A stretch of 64,000 nt of DNA, from contig JAYGXS010000005.1 of assembly GCA_036362985.1 (NCBI GenBank), forward strand, positions 29,786,922 to 29,850,921, in the 5' to 3' direction. A model generated the notes under the pieces. The model saw only the letters and a list, made by a program, of their open reading frames with translations. It was not told the DNA's origin and did not search any database. Origin of the DNA: Ligula intestinalis (Eukaryota > Platyhelminthes > Cestoda > Diphyllobothriidea > Diphyllobothriidae). How positions within the stretch are numbered: position 1 is the stretch's first letter; each line of letters starts with the position of its first letter. This document shows positions 46,375 to 56,497 of the stretch, one piece after another. A program made the position numbers and the translations under genes.

Positions 46375-46936
46375 GAAGAGGTAACCTCTGTAATAGCGTC
46401 TGCTGGCAGCAACTCACTTTATTTTCTAGCGTATAGTCACCTCTTAGCACGCGAGAAGTTGACTGGTTTTCGATAGACAACCTGAAAGGCTTCGTTTGGT
46501 TGGACTCGGGGTCAGACCGTCATATTTTTATTATCGCTGTTCTTGTGTAGGCCCGATGCAAAATATGTTTGAAGAATTGACTTTAGTAGGTTAAGATGGA
46601 AATATTCGCAGAATTGTGGCTTATACTGTAAGACTACATGGGTAATGTTACCCCTTTAGAAACATCTTGGTGGGGTTCATATATTCCCCTAGTTAATAGT
46701 GAAACCTGCGTTCATTGTGTCTTAAGCAGCTCCGATTGAAGTTTGATTATGAAGACTTAACATTTCGTATTCTTTAGCTTCACGGTGATTTTGCCAAATC
46801 CTATGGTACACAGAACGGGGGGGGGGTTGTGTGCCATAACGTGCGGATTAAAAAATGACCACACTGGAGACTTTCAGAAAATCTAGGATTTAAACCGTCT
46901 GTGCTCGCTTGCGTAAGCTCCAGATCGGAAACTCAC

Positions 46937-47046
46937 CACGGGGGGAATCTTGATAATCATGGGAATCAGGCAGGGTTGGCCGTCACGGTCGCGCACTTTG
47001 GCATTGGCACCGAACTCAAGTAACGTTCGCGCAGCGTCACTTCGAT
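46937..47046 (-). CDS. TRP channel exon: last visible ankyrin repeat
   Basis: This 110-bp minus-strand exon has acceptor TTTTCAG and donor CCCGTG|GTGAG. Its two opening bases complete the codon left by the previous exon and give an ankyrin repeat reading DRSDAARTLLEFGANAKV, then RDRDGQPCLIP and the hydrophobic end MIIKIPPV. The join AAEFG-DRSDAART is smooth. The exon ends at a complete codon. The next channel exon identified (30275-30410) needs two bases carried over, so at least one exon between them is missing from this annotation. That gap would hold the linker between the ankyrin domain and the first membrane helix. Confidence 0.85.
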
Positions 47047-48149
47047 CTGAAAATGGAAGAGAACGTTGGTAAAAAGAATTTGCGGCGTTGCTACGGCTTC
47101 AGTGAAAATCGGCTGGCCGATAGACGGGCGGCTGCTTAACTAGTATGCATTTTTATTACTGATTTTGTCTGCCTTTATAAGTCCAAATGTATTTTATGGA
47201 ACGCATGCACAAAAATATTTTTCTTGTACCGTTTCGTTAGCAAATTACGCCTTCTTTAAATTTTATACTTAAATATATGGTGTTTTTCGGTTTTTAAAAT
47301 GTTTCTGAATGTCCAAATTATTTTGAAATCTGTTGACTGTTACACTTGAATTCAAGGCCTACAAACCGCGCGCTGTGTACATTCTGTCTACGATATATTA
47401 CCTTTTTTTCTTAGTTTTGGGGAAGAACTCACATAGTTCTCATGCAATGTTGCAATAGATGAGGATCGTACTCTATACATAAGAGGCAGCATAAACAAAT
47501 TGATGGATACGATTTATTATGGATGAACACCTCAAAATCTTTAAAAGCCTCATAATTATAGATTAAACTGAACAATACCATTTCTCGATGCATGCATTTT
47601 ACCGAAGGCGTTATTTTTTTACCAGAGGAGTACAAGAAAACAAAATTTTAATGTTAGTTTTCCACAAAATATATTTGCAGTTATAAAGGCAGTCAGAAAC
47701 AATGATACAAATCCCTACTATTTAAGAAGCCATTTTTACACTACATACGTTTTGGTATCGGTCAGAAAAAAGCTCGTTAAAAGCCGGCATCCTATCGTGA
47801 CTGAAATGCTTTTAGAATAGGCTACTCGAAAATCTGTATTGTAATCTTTTTCAATGCCGATTAGCGCGTGCCTATCAATATTTCGCGAATGTCGGCATTT
47901 TGCACGAATTCTGAGCCGTACTCTACACAACTTTTCATAAAGTCATGTATGATTGAGTAAACAGCTGAACCTCATTACTCCTGTATAAATTCGCGGTTGA
48001 AGTGACCGGCTCTCGTAGATTTCTTCTCTATTCTAACGGGCCTGGTTCTACTTTCTGGATTCACTCATCTACCCCCTTATTCTGAACGCAGTCGATCACG
48101 AATTAGATTATCGAGAGTGAAATTCTCGAAAAACCACGAAGTCTCTCTC

Positions 48150-48240
48150 TAGAAGAAGAGGATTCGATCACAGGAACACGCGTTTTATTTGCCTGACCTT
48201 TGGTATTCCCTCGAAAAAGGTGATTATTCTCTACTGTTGG
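48150..48240 (-). repeat. Solo PLE-A terminus
   Basis: GAAGAAGAGGATTCGATCAC, AGGAACACGCGTTTTATTTG and CCTGACCTTTGGTATTCCCT match the ends of PLE-A in order. A CT-rich run follows at 48247-48260. Confidence 0.6.
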
Positions 48241-48789
48241 CAAGCCTCTCTCTCTCTCTGACCACGTTCACGATTTTCGATCGCAAACAGTGTTTAAAGA
48301 GCTGAAGATAGGCGTGGACACAACAGCTTAATTAAAATGAAGCCATTGTGTACTGGTGCCTTGCACGTGCTGCATACTGCATGCACGTATTCCTAAAAAG
48401 CCAGAGATTGCGCTGTTGGCGCGATGAACTTATCAAGCTCTGCTTGGTTAACTGCAATTGCTTATCAAGGTGTGATGAGTCTGCGTGAGTTTATATCTAC
48501 TGTTGCGCATGCTTCAGTTACTGCGGAGAGTCCCCGCAAAAGCTAGTGGAAACGCCCGGAAAGCAGTTGATGAGTCTTATCCGCACAGCATATGCGTACC
48601 TTACTTGATATTATCTGGCGTGCTTGAGATGCTTAGAGTCCTGAACTGGTACATTGCCAACTAGAGTAAAAAATTTGTTCTGCACAATGTCGCAAAGGTT
48701 GCCATTGCAACAGCAAATTAAGTTGGACTCAATATCAAGTATTACTTGAAAGCGTTAGTGCAGCGTCCACTCCGTTGGGCAGGTGGTGG

Positions 48790-49245
48790 AAGTTGTAGAC
48801 TGTATCGTAAGGGGGGAGAGGTTTGGAAAATTTGAGCCGCGTTGCCCACTCCTTGAGTGTTGGCTGCGCAAAAGCCTTCCCTGCCTTGTGGGTTTGACGC
48901 GCATCGAGACCGCGAATATTTCACAATTGGGTCAACTGAATTAAGCATAACTACCAAACTATCCTAATAAGTTAGTGAACCTACTAGTCATTCTGTCGAT
49001 TCTGGATGACTGCTTAAGCAATCCTGTCAGGGCAGTCAGCTTGCTGTTTTGTAATGGTGGATCTCATACGAGCAGTACAGTTGGTGGGCAAAATCGATGC
49101 AAGTGTGATAACCTTCACGGTTCATGGTGAACCTCGTACCTCAGTGGTAGAGCATCGGCTGCGCAAAAGCCTCCCTGCTGTGTGGGTTCGACTCCCTTTA
49201 AGGCTGCGAACTTTGCAAAATAGGTAAACTAAATTAGCTTATGTA
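48790..49245 (+). repeat. SINE composite, second copy
   Basis: A head at 49128-49200 has ACCTCAGTGGTAGAGCATCG (A box) and TGTGGGTTCGACTCCC (B box), close to a tRNA. Upstream sequence (CACAATTGGGTCAACTGAAT at about 48923, then CGGTTCATGGTGAA) parallels the block at 3540-3850. The promoter boxes look better preserved here than at 3763. Confidence 0.8.
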
Positions 49246-49719
49246 GTTAACATCATGAATGGCTCATCAATGAGATTTACTTTAAAACTACGATGGGGAG
49301 CCACTGAGGCCTGAATTTTCAGTCTATATGATTGAGTTGACCCGTTGGTGTGACACCTTTAGAACTAAGAATTGTAGAAATTTGTAGAACTCTAAACAGT
49401 CTCATTCACTTAAACAGATAAAGTGGTCTCATTGGTTCCATTAACTTTTTTCGCCTGCTATGTACACGGGTGGGCAAATCTGAGACAAACAGACTGCAAA
49501 CAAAATACTCAAAATTGTGTTTATTGTGACAAAGCCCCCCCCCCACCTAACAGATACAATAGCTTTCGCTCAAGAAGATTCAACCGACCGCTAGCGGAAC
49601 TCGTCAGAGGCCCTGACAGACATGTAGCCTGGTAGCGTTTTCAGATATTCTTGCCAGCAAAGACAGGGGAGACTAGAATATCATTGGAATCTGGTCAAAA
49701 AGGTCGCGACTTCAAAGCT

Positions 49720-49815
49720 CCAATGGGACATCACTTGGATCTGGGTATGACTGGCTGACGACGGAAAATAAGCCAAAAATGGCCACTTCAATCTGTCTTT
49801 TCTTTGCCAGCAATG
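49720..49815 (+). repeat. SINE tail fragment
   Basis: GGGTATGACTGGCTGACGAC, GGAAAATAAGCCAAAAATGG and CCACTTCAATCTGTC match the family tail. CTGACGA is kept, but GAAA has become AAAA. Confidence 0.6.
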
Positions 49816-49953
49816 CCATCTGCCTACACTACCATGCCCAGTAACTGCCATAGTCAGGTAGGGCTCCAAAATAATTCACCTACTTTTCCGTTAATAAAAC
49901 TGAACTGATCGAAACATGCATGCAGGTAGCTTATTATCTGCCCCGAGACTCAC

Positions 49954-50287
49954 CAAACTCCGCAGCCACAAACAGTGGAGTTCGGAGACGACTGTCACGT
50001 AGGGGTGCTGACGGCAGATCATCAAACTGACAATTGCATTCTTCAATCAGCACTTTCAGTGCGTCGCAGGCGTCGTAACGGGCAGCAAAGAAGATGGCCG
50101 TCTGCATGTCTGTGTGGGTGCGGGCCTCCCGATCGGCCCCGGCAGCCACCAGGTAGACGCACATCTCTGGGTTGTCGGAAGCTGCGGCCACGTGCAGTGG
50201 CGTACGTCCGTACATGTCCGCCTGATTAACATTGGCCCCCTGCTTAATCATGAATTTGGCCAGCTCACTAGTCCAACAACGAGCCAC
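49954..50287 (-). CDS. TRP channel exon: main ankyrin-repeat block
   Basis: This 334-bp minus-strand exon lies between acceptor CTACCTTGCAG and donor TTTG|GTGAG. It has three to four ankyrin repeats. Visible consensus pieces are FMIKQGANVNQADMYGRTP, LHVAAASDNPEMCVYLVAAG, ADREARTHTDMQTAIFFAA and LRTPLFVAAEFG. The second and last repeats keep the TPLHVAA-type helix start. The domain is expected to sit in the cytosol and mediate tetramer contacts or gating, as in other TRP channels. The exon opens at a codon boundary and ends one base into a codon (G), matching the two-base start of the next exon at 46937-47046. I cannot tell from this domain alone which TRP subfamily it belongs to. Confidence 0.9.
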
Positions 50288-50374
50288 CTGCAAGGTAGCA
50301 GAGTTGGGGAATTTAAATATGAGAATGCAGTTTTACAGTACTTGCTTGTAGTATAGGCTATTAATATTGCCGAC

Positions 50375-50455
50375 AAAGACAAGGGAGACTAGAATGGTCG
50401 TTTCTGGCGTATTAGCCGTCGTTAGCCAGTCATACGCAGATTATCTGCCTACCTA
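50375..50455 (-). repeat. SINE tail fragment, minus strand
   Basis: On the minus strand GACTGGCTAACGACGGCTAA, TACGCCAGAAACGACC and ATTCTAGTCTCCC follow in order. The hairpin GGC/GCC is intact; CTGA has become CTAA. It lies about 90 bp upstream of the ankyrin exon at 49954-50287. Confidence 0.65.
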
Positions 50456-50840
50456 GATTGATGAGAGTCGTACCTGCCTTGCGGACGTGAACGCTCGCCG
50501 GGTGTCTTAAAAAACAGTCCGGATGAAATTCAGGACGCGCGTAGGATCATATTCCCATCTGTTATGCTTGTTATTAAAATGGGATGTATGTCAGCTAGTG
50601 ATGCACTGTTAAAGAACATATTACTATAATATAGTATTTGTTGGTCTTAGTAAGCATGATTAATATATTTGGTAATCTTAGCAATAACATTACATCTAGC
50701 AGCGGTATTCAAGTCCAAACTTAGTAAAACGTGATACAGATTTCGGTAGACAAAATTGAGAGTGTGGAAACCAAGGAAAGTTCTGCTGTGCTTAAGGCCC
50801 CAACATTTACTTACTCGGAATATTTAAACCCAGATCCACA

Positions 50841-50930
50841 CTCCTTGTTGAGCGCAAGGATGTATGATTCGTAGCGTAAGCTTTATCAGCGTCACTGCTG
50901 ACAAGTGATAGCGTCAGAGCTAGCACAAAT
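50841..50930 (+). repeat. Inverted repeat pair, plus copy
   Basis: CACTCCTTGTTGAG, CAGCGTCACT and TAGCGTCAGAG follow in order, matching the reverse complement of 52096-52203. The two copies lie about 1.2 kb apart with unrelated spacer between. Confidence 0.7.
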
Positions 50931-51136
50931 ACAACTACACTTCTTGTTGAGATTGAGGGATATGAGGCAAATGCTGACTTTATTCAGTATCAATCCTGAC
51001 TAAAAATACAGTCAGAAAGGGTGGCAGCAAATACAATCACTCAGCTATCTCCTAGTTAGTAGTATGAGAAATAGTACTGGCGGTATTAGCAGTACCATTC
51101 CTGGCTACCTAGAGTCTGACTAGACGCCCGCTGTAG

Positions 51137-51410
51137 GTGAGTGAGGGTAGACAGTGCAGTAGTACCTACCCAAAGTCTACTGTCACTAAAGACTAAGTAA
51201 AGCGTGGTTTCCGGTTGCACAACAGCTAACGCGCGACTCCTGCTCAGTCATCTTGACTTTGGTCTTGTCACCATTTCAAGCGGAAGAGGGTTAGAGTGAA
51301 GTAGACAGTTGCGCGTCTATTTCACTATAATCGCGTATCTGTCTCCAGTCACCGTCCCTAATCTTGAGCAAATGGTGGACTTCACCAAAAGCGATGGTCG
51401 AGCTCACATC
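51137..51410 (+). repeat. Dispersed repeat, copy 2
   Basis: Second copy of the 24413-24680 repeat, starting GTGAGTGAGGGTAGACAGTG. Both copies are in the same orientation. This one has no inverted-repeat arms around it. Confidence 0.75.
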
Positions 51411-51519
51411 TGTCTACCTGACTAGCGTCTACGAATGCTGTCAGCGCCTGCGAAATGAGGCCTAAGGCATAGGCGGAGTAGAACAAGTGAGTTTCAAGAT
51501 CTCCTGACCTAAACCGGCA

Positions 51520-51660
51520 CCTCCTGCATCAATGGTTAGGACGTTAGCCTCCGATCACAAGGTCATGAGTTCGATGCTTGGGTTTTGCACCACCACATGC
51601 ACCATCCGAGTATAATGTCTTCGGCGGCTCATGAGTCAGAAAGGAGTATTTCAGTTCTAG
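51520..51660 (+). repeat. tRNA-derived SINE
   Basis: The head TCAATGGTTAGGACGTTAGC and the B box CATGAGTTCGATGCTTG are clear. A diverged tail with CGGCTCATGAGTCAGAAAGG follows. Confidence 0.7.
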
Positions 51661-52095
51661 TGTTTTTTACTGAGTGAATGGTCACTGTTACGCAACCGTG
51701 TGCATAGGCTGCTGCTGAAATAACTGTCCCTGGTGCCAAGTGTCTGTGCGTGTGTTCGACCATCGCTTTCGACGAAGTCCACCAAGTGAACCAACAGGAT
51801 GGTACAGTAGGTGACGGCCTCAGGTGTTCGTTTTAAGTGATAGAGGACGTAGTTAGCGGCTTCGCGCTCTTCCCTTCTCTTGTGAGTCTCGAAGAGACTA
51901 GAGGGGTCAGGCGTGGGCTGTTGTATCAAATGCAAGCCAATATACCGCCTAACCTAGTCTTAAGTGACAGTAGCCTTTTGCGATGGAACTAATGTACTAT
52001 CTATCCTCACTCACCCATAGTAGGTGTGAAGACAGGCCCAAGGAGGCCGAGACTGGTACGGCTACTACTGTATCTACTTCTTCTGGCTAACGACG

Positions 52096-52203
52096 TAGCT
52101 GAGTCTCAAAATCAGTACTATCTCTGACGCTAAAATTTGGCAGAAGTGACGCTGGTTTGAGTAAGCTCTGGGGCGAATACCCCTTTGTCTCAACAAGGAG
52201 TGT
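52096..52203 (-). repeat. Inverted repeat pair, minus copy
   Basis: Reverse complement of the 50841-50930 segment with indels. The pair could be the ends of one element or two insertions of a small repeat. Confidence 0.7.
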
Positions 52204-53480
52204 GACTGTGGGTTAGGACTGTTTCGTGTAAGCACATGCGCTGACCCTGAGCAGAAAATCATTTGTCTTAGTTTCCAACCACTCAACTCTATCCATCAAG
52301 CTGTGTCTTCTTCGATACTAAGATACTGCTATAGGTACGTGCCTATACTACGAGTGCTAGTTTCCATTACTCATGTATGGTAAAGTCAATAGATAGTATA
52401 CTAAAAGTATTTCTTGTGTGTGCTTTTCAAGAAGTCGCACGCAATATGCACTCGCAATCAGTGTGAGGTAATAGTGATTCGTATTTGAATAATAAAATGG
52501 CGTTTGGGAAGTAATGTACAAGTCCTACCATGCACTTATGTCATGCAGTTTACCATCTATAGCCCAACTACAGACCTACCACAGTATCCATCTATAACTT
52601 GGGCTTCTCAGAAACCCTGCTCGTATCCCGTTGATCCCAGCACGTTGTGAGAATGGGGGTTTAGAGTATACCACGTAGAAACCCAACTTCAGTTACTGTC
52701 AACCAGAGAGCTGGAAACCAAGTCTGGTACTGTTACTGATATTGCTAATACTACTAAGTCGGGTTGCAGCTGGTTGGTAGCATTTATGGTAATATTTTTC
52801 ACTGCATGAAGTTATAGCCAGGTAGACCTTAAAGTGAGCTAGATTTGAATTTGGTGTAACTAATAAGGCAATTAAACTGCTGCTGTCACACTTCACAAAG
52901 TTTGGACCAGGATACTGCTGCTAGAGGTAATATGCCATTCTAAGAGTGTTAATTCTAGAAATCTTAGTTGGGAAGTAATATATTCTTTAAATTGTATCGA
53001 TAATTGACATGACAGTCTTAGTAAGTGCAGCAGGAATAAGGAAATATAAGTGATGCTGGTAGCAATAGTGATAGTGATAATTCCTATTAAAGTATTCAAA
53101 GTTCAGAAGTAATGCATGCATCCTATTTTATCAATTTATTATAACAGGTGGAGGTTTGAGCTTACAGCGATACAAATACGGCACTAGAGGACAGTAGTGT
53201 TGGTGAGATTCCAATAGGCTAAAGGTTTGACTAGGCTTTGAAGACTAGACTGTACTATCAGAGATTAGGAAATCTAGCTGAGAGAATTGACTGCGTACGC
53301 TAAGAGGTACATTTGTGCATAAACTGGATAATGAAGTTACAACCAGCTAGATTATAATTATGTGTATTTATTTAAACAAATTTACTGCTGTGGTTGGGAA
53401 AGCTAGACTATACTACAGAATTAAAGTATATCAAGCTTACGCGCATCCTACGCTTCATGCGGGCACATGTTTCCGTGTCT

Positions 53481-54041
53481 TTATCTGGTGATTGTGTGAA
53501 ACAACCATGTTGTATTGAGAGCATGCGGCCTCTGTGTGAGTTTGCAGATCAGCAGATTTAGGCAGGCTGATTTGGCCGGACGTCTAGCAGATTTGGTTGT
53601 CTTACGAGCTATGTAGTCGTTTACGTCGATCAAGCGCCCTGATTGGGTTTTGAATGGCCAATGACTGCCAGATTTGTAGGTTAGCGAGTGCACCCACTTA
53701 AAGGCCCCTAGATTCCTTGAACCCGTTGAACGTGCTTGTTTGGTTTTCCATATGTAAGGCCAATGGAACCACCCTTGTAGCAATGGTCTAGTTTGAATCG
53801 GGTTAATCCCCAGATAGCTAGCTCGGCGTAACTTCTCTTCAGTAGGGGCCCATCTTGTTCTAAAAATTAGCTTAACTGGATGAGAAAACAAGCATCCAAT
53901 ATTTTGCAATAAGCATGTAAGGTTGAAACATGAGCCTACGATCGTCCTCCTTTTCGCCCGAGATGCATGTGTAGTACACACGGGTATTTTCCTTTCACTG
54001 GCTGTGTCTAGTACGTCGTTCCTCCACCGTGTAGGAGGCAC
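53481..54041 (-). CDS. Unassigned 186-codon open frame in a duplicated block
   Basis: A minus-strand frame from ATG to stop, the second longest away from known retroelements. The product is basic with no membrane helix or motif I recognise. Part of it (DVLDTASERKIPV) has a counterpart in the frame at 54337-54534 (DVLDKNAERKTRV), because the DNA is duplicated. The frame survives in both copies over that part. This suggests a decayed repeat-encoded protein more than a host gene. Confidence 0.25.
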   Translation of the reverse strand: MPPTRWRNDVLDTASERKIPVCTTHASRAKRRTIVGSCFNLTCLLQNIGCLFSHPVKLIFRTRWAPTEEKLRRASYLGINPIQTRPLLQGWFHWPYIWKTKQARSTGSRNLGAFKWVHSLTYKSGSHWPFKTQSGRLIDVNDYIARKTTKSARRPAKSACLNLLICKLTQRPHALNTTWLFHTITR

Positions 54042-54500
54042 AAATCAGCAGCTGTGTGCAGATTTTCTATTTGATGGCAGTTGTGCGGTTATCCCGAGCG
54101 GGTTATCTGTTTGGAAGCTGTTAGCGCGTTTTTGACGGCTATTGCCCATCGGGCACTGTGATTGACTTGCGAGAGGCCACTGGCTATCCCCTTTGCAGAT
54201 AAGCCTGTGTCAGAGTAGGCCCTAGAATTCTAAATGGAGGCCTCTCTTACTCTAGATGTTAGCGCAGTAAGTGGTTAACAAAGTGTTTCACATATTGTTG
54301 TTATACGTACCTAGGTGATAAAGCAATCATCCAATATTACACTATAACCGCACCAGATGAGAATATACGCTTCAAATCGCCCGTTTGTTTGCCATAGATG
54401 CCTAGGTAAGAAACCCGCGTTTTCCTTTCGGCGTTTTTGTCGAGTACATCCACCGCATGTGAAAGAATGTAGGTCAGCAGATCTGGCAGTGTGACGGTGC
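53885..54500. repeat. Two diverged copies of a segment of about 180 bp
   Basis: Copy 1 at about 53885-54060 and copy 2 at about 54320-54500 share CATCCAATATT, GTATTTTCCTTTC/GCGTTTTCCTTTC, GTCTAGTACGTCG/GTCGAGTACATCC and AATCAGCAGCTGTG/GGTCAGCAGATCTG in order. Divergence is high, so the duplication is old. Confidence 0.65.
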
Positions 54501-55394
54501 CATGTATCAGCGCCACGAAAAACAGACAGATCAAACGTTTAGCAAGCTATCATAAGTGAGAAGCCTTCGCTTTTGAATTTATTTAGACATGTAACCGACT
54601 GCCTAACTAACCGAAGGTACATTTTCCTGTTTTTTTTTAAATTAAATTGATGGGTAATGCCCTATACTGACCACATCGGCACGATGAACCGTGTTTTACT
54701 CCAGCATGAAAACGAGATACAGGTATGTGCTTTATCCTGAAAGTGTTATTCTACAGTCTTTAGCCAAAAATCCTCATTTACCATGGAAAAAACTGAATAC
54801 ACAGGACAGATCAGACAGGAAGATCAGAAACGGTGATAGGTAACTGCAGATATCTGCAACATGAAAAACCATCCGTAAATAAATTGCAAAAGGAAGGCCT
54901 GATGTGAGTCACATCACAACGGTGCTAAGCTCGTGCTCCAATGTCCTCATTATTGTTATTTAAATAAACAAAGGGAAAGATATTATTCTTACTTTCTTCC
55001 TTGGACTTTCCTCATCTGTCCATGTTATGTGCCGCCAAGTGGCTGTTATATACCAGCAGGATTTCCTTATCCATGAATATAGAATCAGTCGAATAGCTGT
55101 CATGCATGCTTTATTAATAGACTGAAGAACTTTACTGACAAAGGTATGGTTCCCAGCCTCAAATGCTGTACAACCTAGGGCGTCGTCTGCCTAGATGATA
55201 ACGATTACTTTGTTCGTAATGACAACTCCAATTCCCCTTGCCTTAATACTAGCCGCTGGGTGATTATTGACGGGGCTTACGACAGATCCCCAAAGCACAA
55301 CAGGGGGCATAGGTCCTGTACGGCGATTGTTGAGCGCCACTCTACTCTTCACAAAATATGCGAGAGTAACGGACAGAACAATGAGCGCCTCGTT

Positions 55395-55535
55395 TTTTCA
55401 TGGTTAGAGCGTTGAATTTCTAACCAACAGATCACAAATTTGAACCTTGGGTTGAGTATGGCTAATTGAGGACGGCTGATAAGTCAGAAGTGGCCATTTC
55501 AGTCCCCCCACGTCTCTTTCGGTAATGCCCTTATG
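55395..55535 (+). repeat. tRNA-derived SINE
   Basis: The head CATGGTTAGAGCGTTGAATT and the B-box-like CAAATTTGAACCTTG are followed by the tail GAGTATGGCTAATTGAGGAC, GGCTGATAAGTCAGAAGTGG and CAGTCCCCC. A second copy follows at 55680. Confidence 0.75.
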
Positions 55536-55679
55536 CCTATAAGACAATTCACCATATAAGTGCTGGCAGAGCTCGAGAGCGGGCTCCTAAAGCCGAACGG
55601 TGGAGTGATCCCCGCAACTGATTGTTGAAACTCCAGCTACCATTGGTAAAATACCCAAATGCAACTGACAGAACGATGA

Positions 55680-55815
55680 ATGCCTTGTAGCTTAATGGTA
55701 AGAACGTCAAATTGCTTATCAGCAGGTCATGAGTTCGGGCCTCCAGGGTTGCAACTCCTGGAGTTGGAAGTCTGGCTAGCCATTTACGTCTCCTTGTCTG
55801 TGTCGGTATTGTTAA
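55680..55815 (+). repeat. tRNA-derived SINE
   Basis: The head CTTGTAGCTTAATGGTAAGA and the B box CATGAGTTCGGGCCTC are clear, with a shortened tail (TGGCTAGCC). It ends about 40 bp short of the donor of the TRP exon at 55852. Confidence 0.7.
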
Positions 55816-55851
55816 TTTATCAGTGAATATTTCCAGGCAGGGTGCTCTCAC

Positions 55852-56080
55852 CTCATGCATTACGGTCTGTCCGTAGTCATCAGCGCAGTTAATGTCAGCG
55901 CCGTCTTTGAGAATTTGCAGAATCCTCTTCGTGTCTACGTAGCTGGCGGCTGGAATGCTCATTTTCCTTAGGGTATTCTCATCACCTAAAGGTAGATGGT
56001 CAGTTGTCCGATGAAGTTCGCGGAAGTAGAAGAGCAGGGCTCTGGCTTTGCCACCCCTCGGCTTGACATACTCTCGGATG
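55852..56080 (-). CDS. TRP channel exon: N-terminal segment and first ankyrin repeat
   Basis: This is the most 5' exon found for an ankyrin-repeat TRP-type cation channel. On the minus strand a pyrimidine-rich acceptor (TTATTTCCCAAG) opens 229 bp that stay open throughout. The exon starts after two bases of a codon and ends at a full codon before the donor GAG|GTGAG. It encodes IREYVKPRGGKARALLFYF, a linker, and then an ankyrin helix pair (ILQILKDGADINCADDYGQT). Ankyrin repeats form the cytosolic N-terminal domain of TRPA, TRPC, TRPV and related channels. The end (VMHE) joins in phase to VARCW in the exon at 49954-50287, completing a typical second-repeat start. The first exon or exons with the start codon were not found upstream, and may lie beyond the window. 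Confidence 0.75.
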
Positions 56081-56164
56081 CTTGGGAAATAAAAAAATAC
56101 AATCGCAGGAAAATACCAATAGGCTGGAATGTTACTGAGTTCATTTTATAGTAACTTAAAAGAG

Positions 56165-56497
56165 AAAATTTGAGAGATGGGTGCGCGTTGTCGATTTTAC
56201 AGACAGATAGATGGTGTGGCAATGGGCTCACCACTTGGCCCGTTTCTCGCAAATGTCTTTATGGGCAAGATCGAGAAAACGTGTCTAAGGGACACTATCA
56301 ATGACCTTGCGTTTTACGGTCGATATGTTGATGACATCTTCTGTTTGACCGACTATAACGCGGACACTGACGCTCTGGTCGCGAAGTTTAAAAGCGAAAA
56401 AATTGTGAGCTCAGGAGTAGCAAATTCGCAAAGTGATTTCCTACGAGGTACTTCAACCTATTATCTGCGTCGCTTTATCTTACAGCGTATTCCCTAA
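56165..56497 (+). pseudogene. PLE reverse-transcriptase fragment
   Basis: The plus-strand frame reads CRFYRQIDGVAMGSPLGPFL, ANVFMGKIEKTCL and LAFYGRYVDDIFCL. These are two adjacent blocks of Penelope-type reverse transcriptase: QxDGxxMGSPLxPxLA and the catalytic YVDD. Coding similarity fades after about 56420. It is a third type, different from PLE-A (QVKGSPMGS, YLDD) and PLE-B (QVKGTPMGS, YVDD). It lies about 90 bp upstream of the first visible TRP exon and on the opposite strand. Confidence 0.8.

Larger units (their letters stand above)
30411..46936. other. Longest TRP gap: introns with at least one unseen exon
   Basis: This 16.5-kb stretch separates the last ankyrin exon (ends in phase 0) from the S1 exon (starts in phase 2). 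At least one exon must lie here, but none could be singled out. PLE-A, the CR1-like LINE, PLE-B, SINEs and several duplicated segments fill most of it. Parts at 31.7-32.2, 34.0-34.9, 40.4-41.4 and 42.3-43.4 kb show no recognisable feature. Confidence 0.7.
47047..49953. other. TRP intron between ankyrin exons
   Basis: Holds a solo PLE-A terminus near 48150, the SINE composite at 48790-49245 and a SINE tail at 49720-49815. A poly-C run is at about 49529-49540. The stretch 47.1-48.1 kb is AT-rich with nothing recognised. Confidence 0.55.
50288..55851. other. TRP intron between first and second ankyrin exons
   Basis: Filled by the repeat at 51137-51410, three SINEs, an inverted pair at 50841/52096 and a duplicated block at 53885-54500. 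The stretch 52.3-53.4 kb is rich in CTA and TACT words and shows nothing else. Confidence 0.55.
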
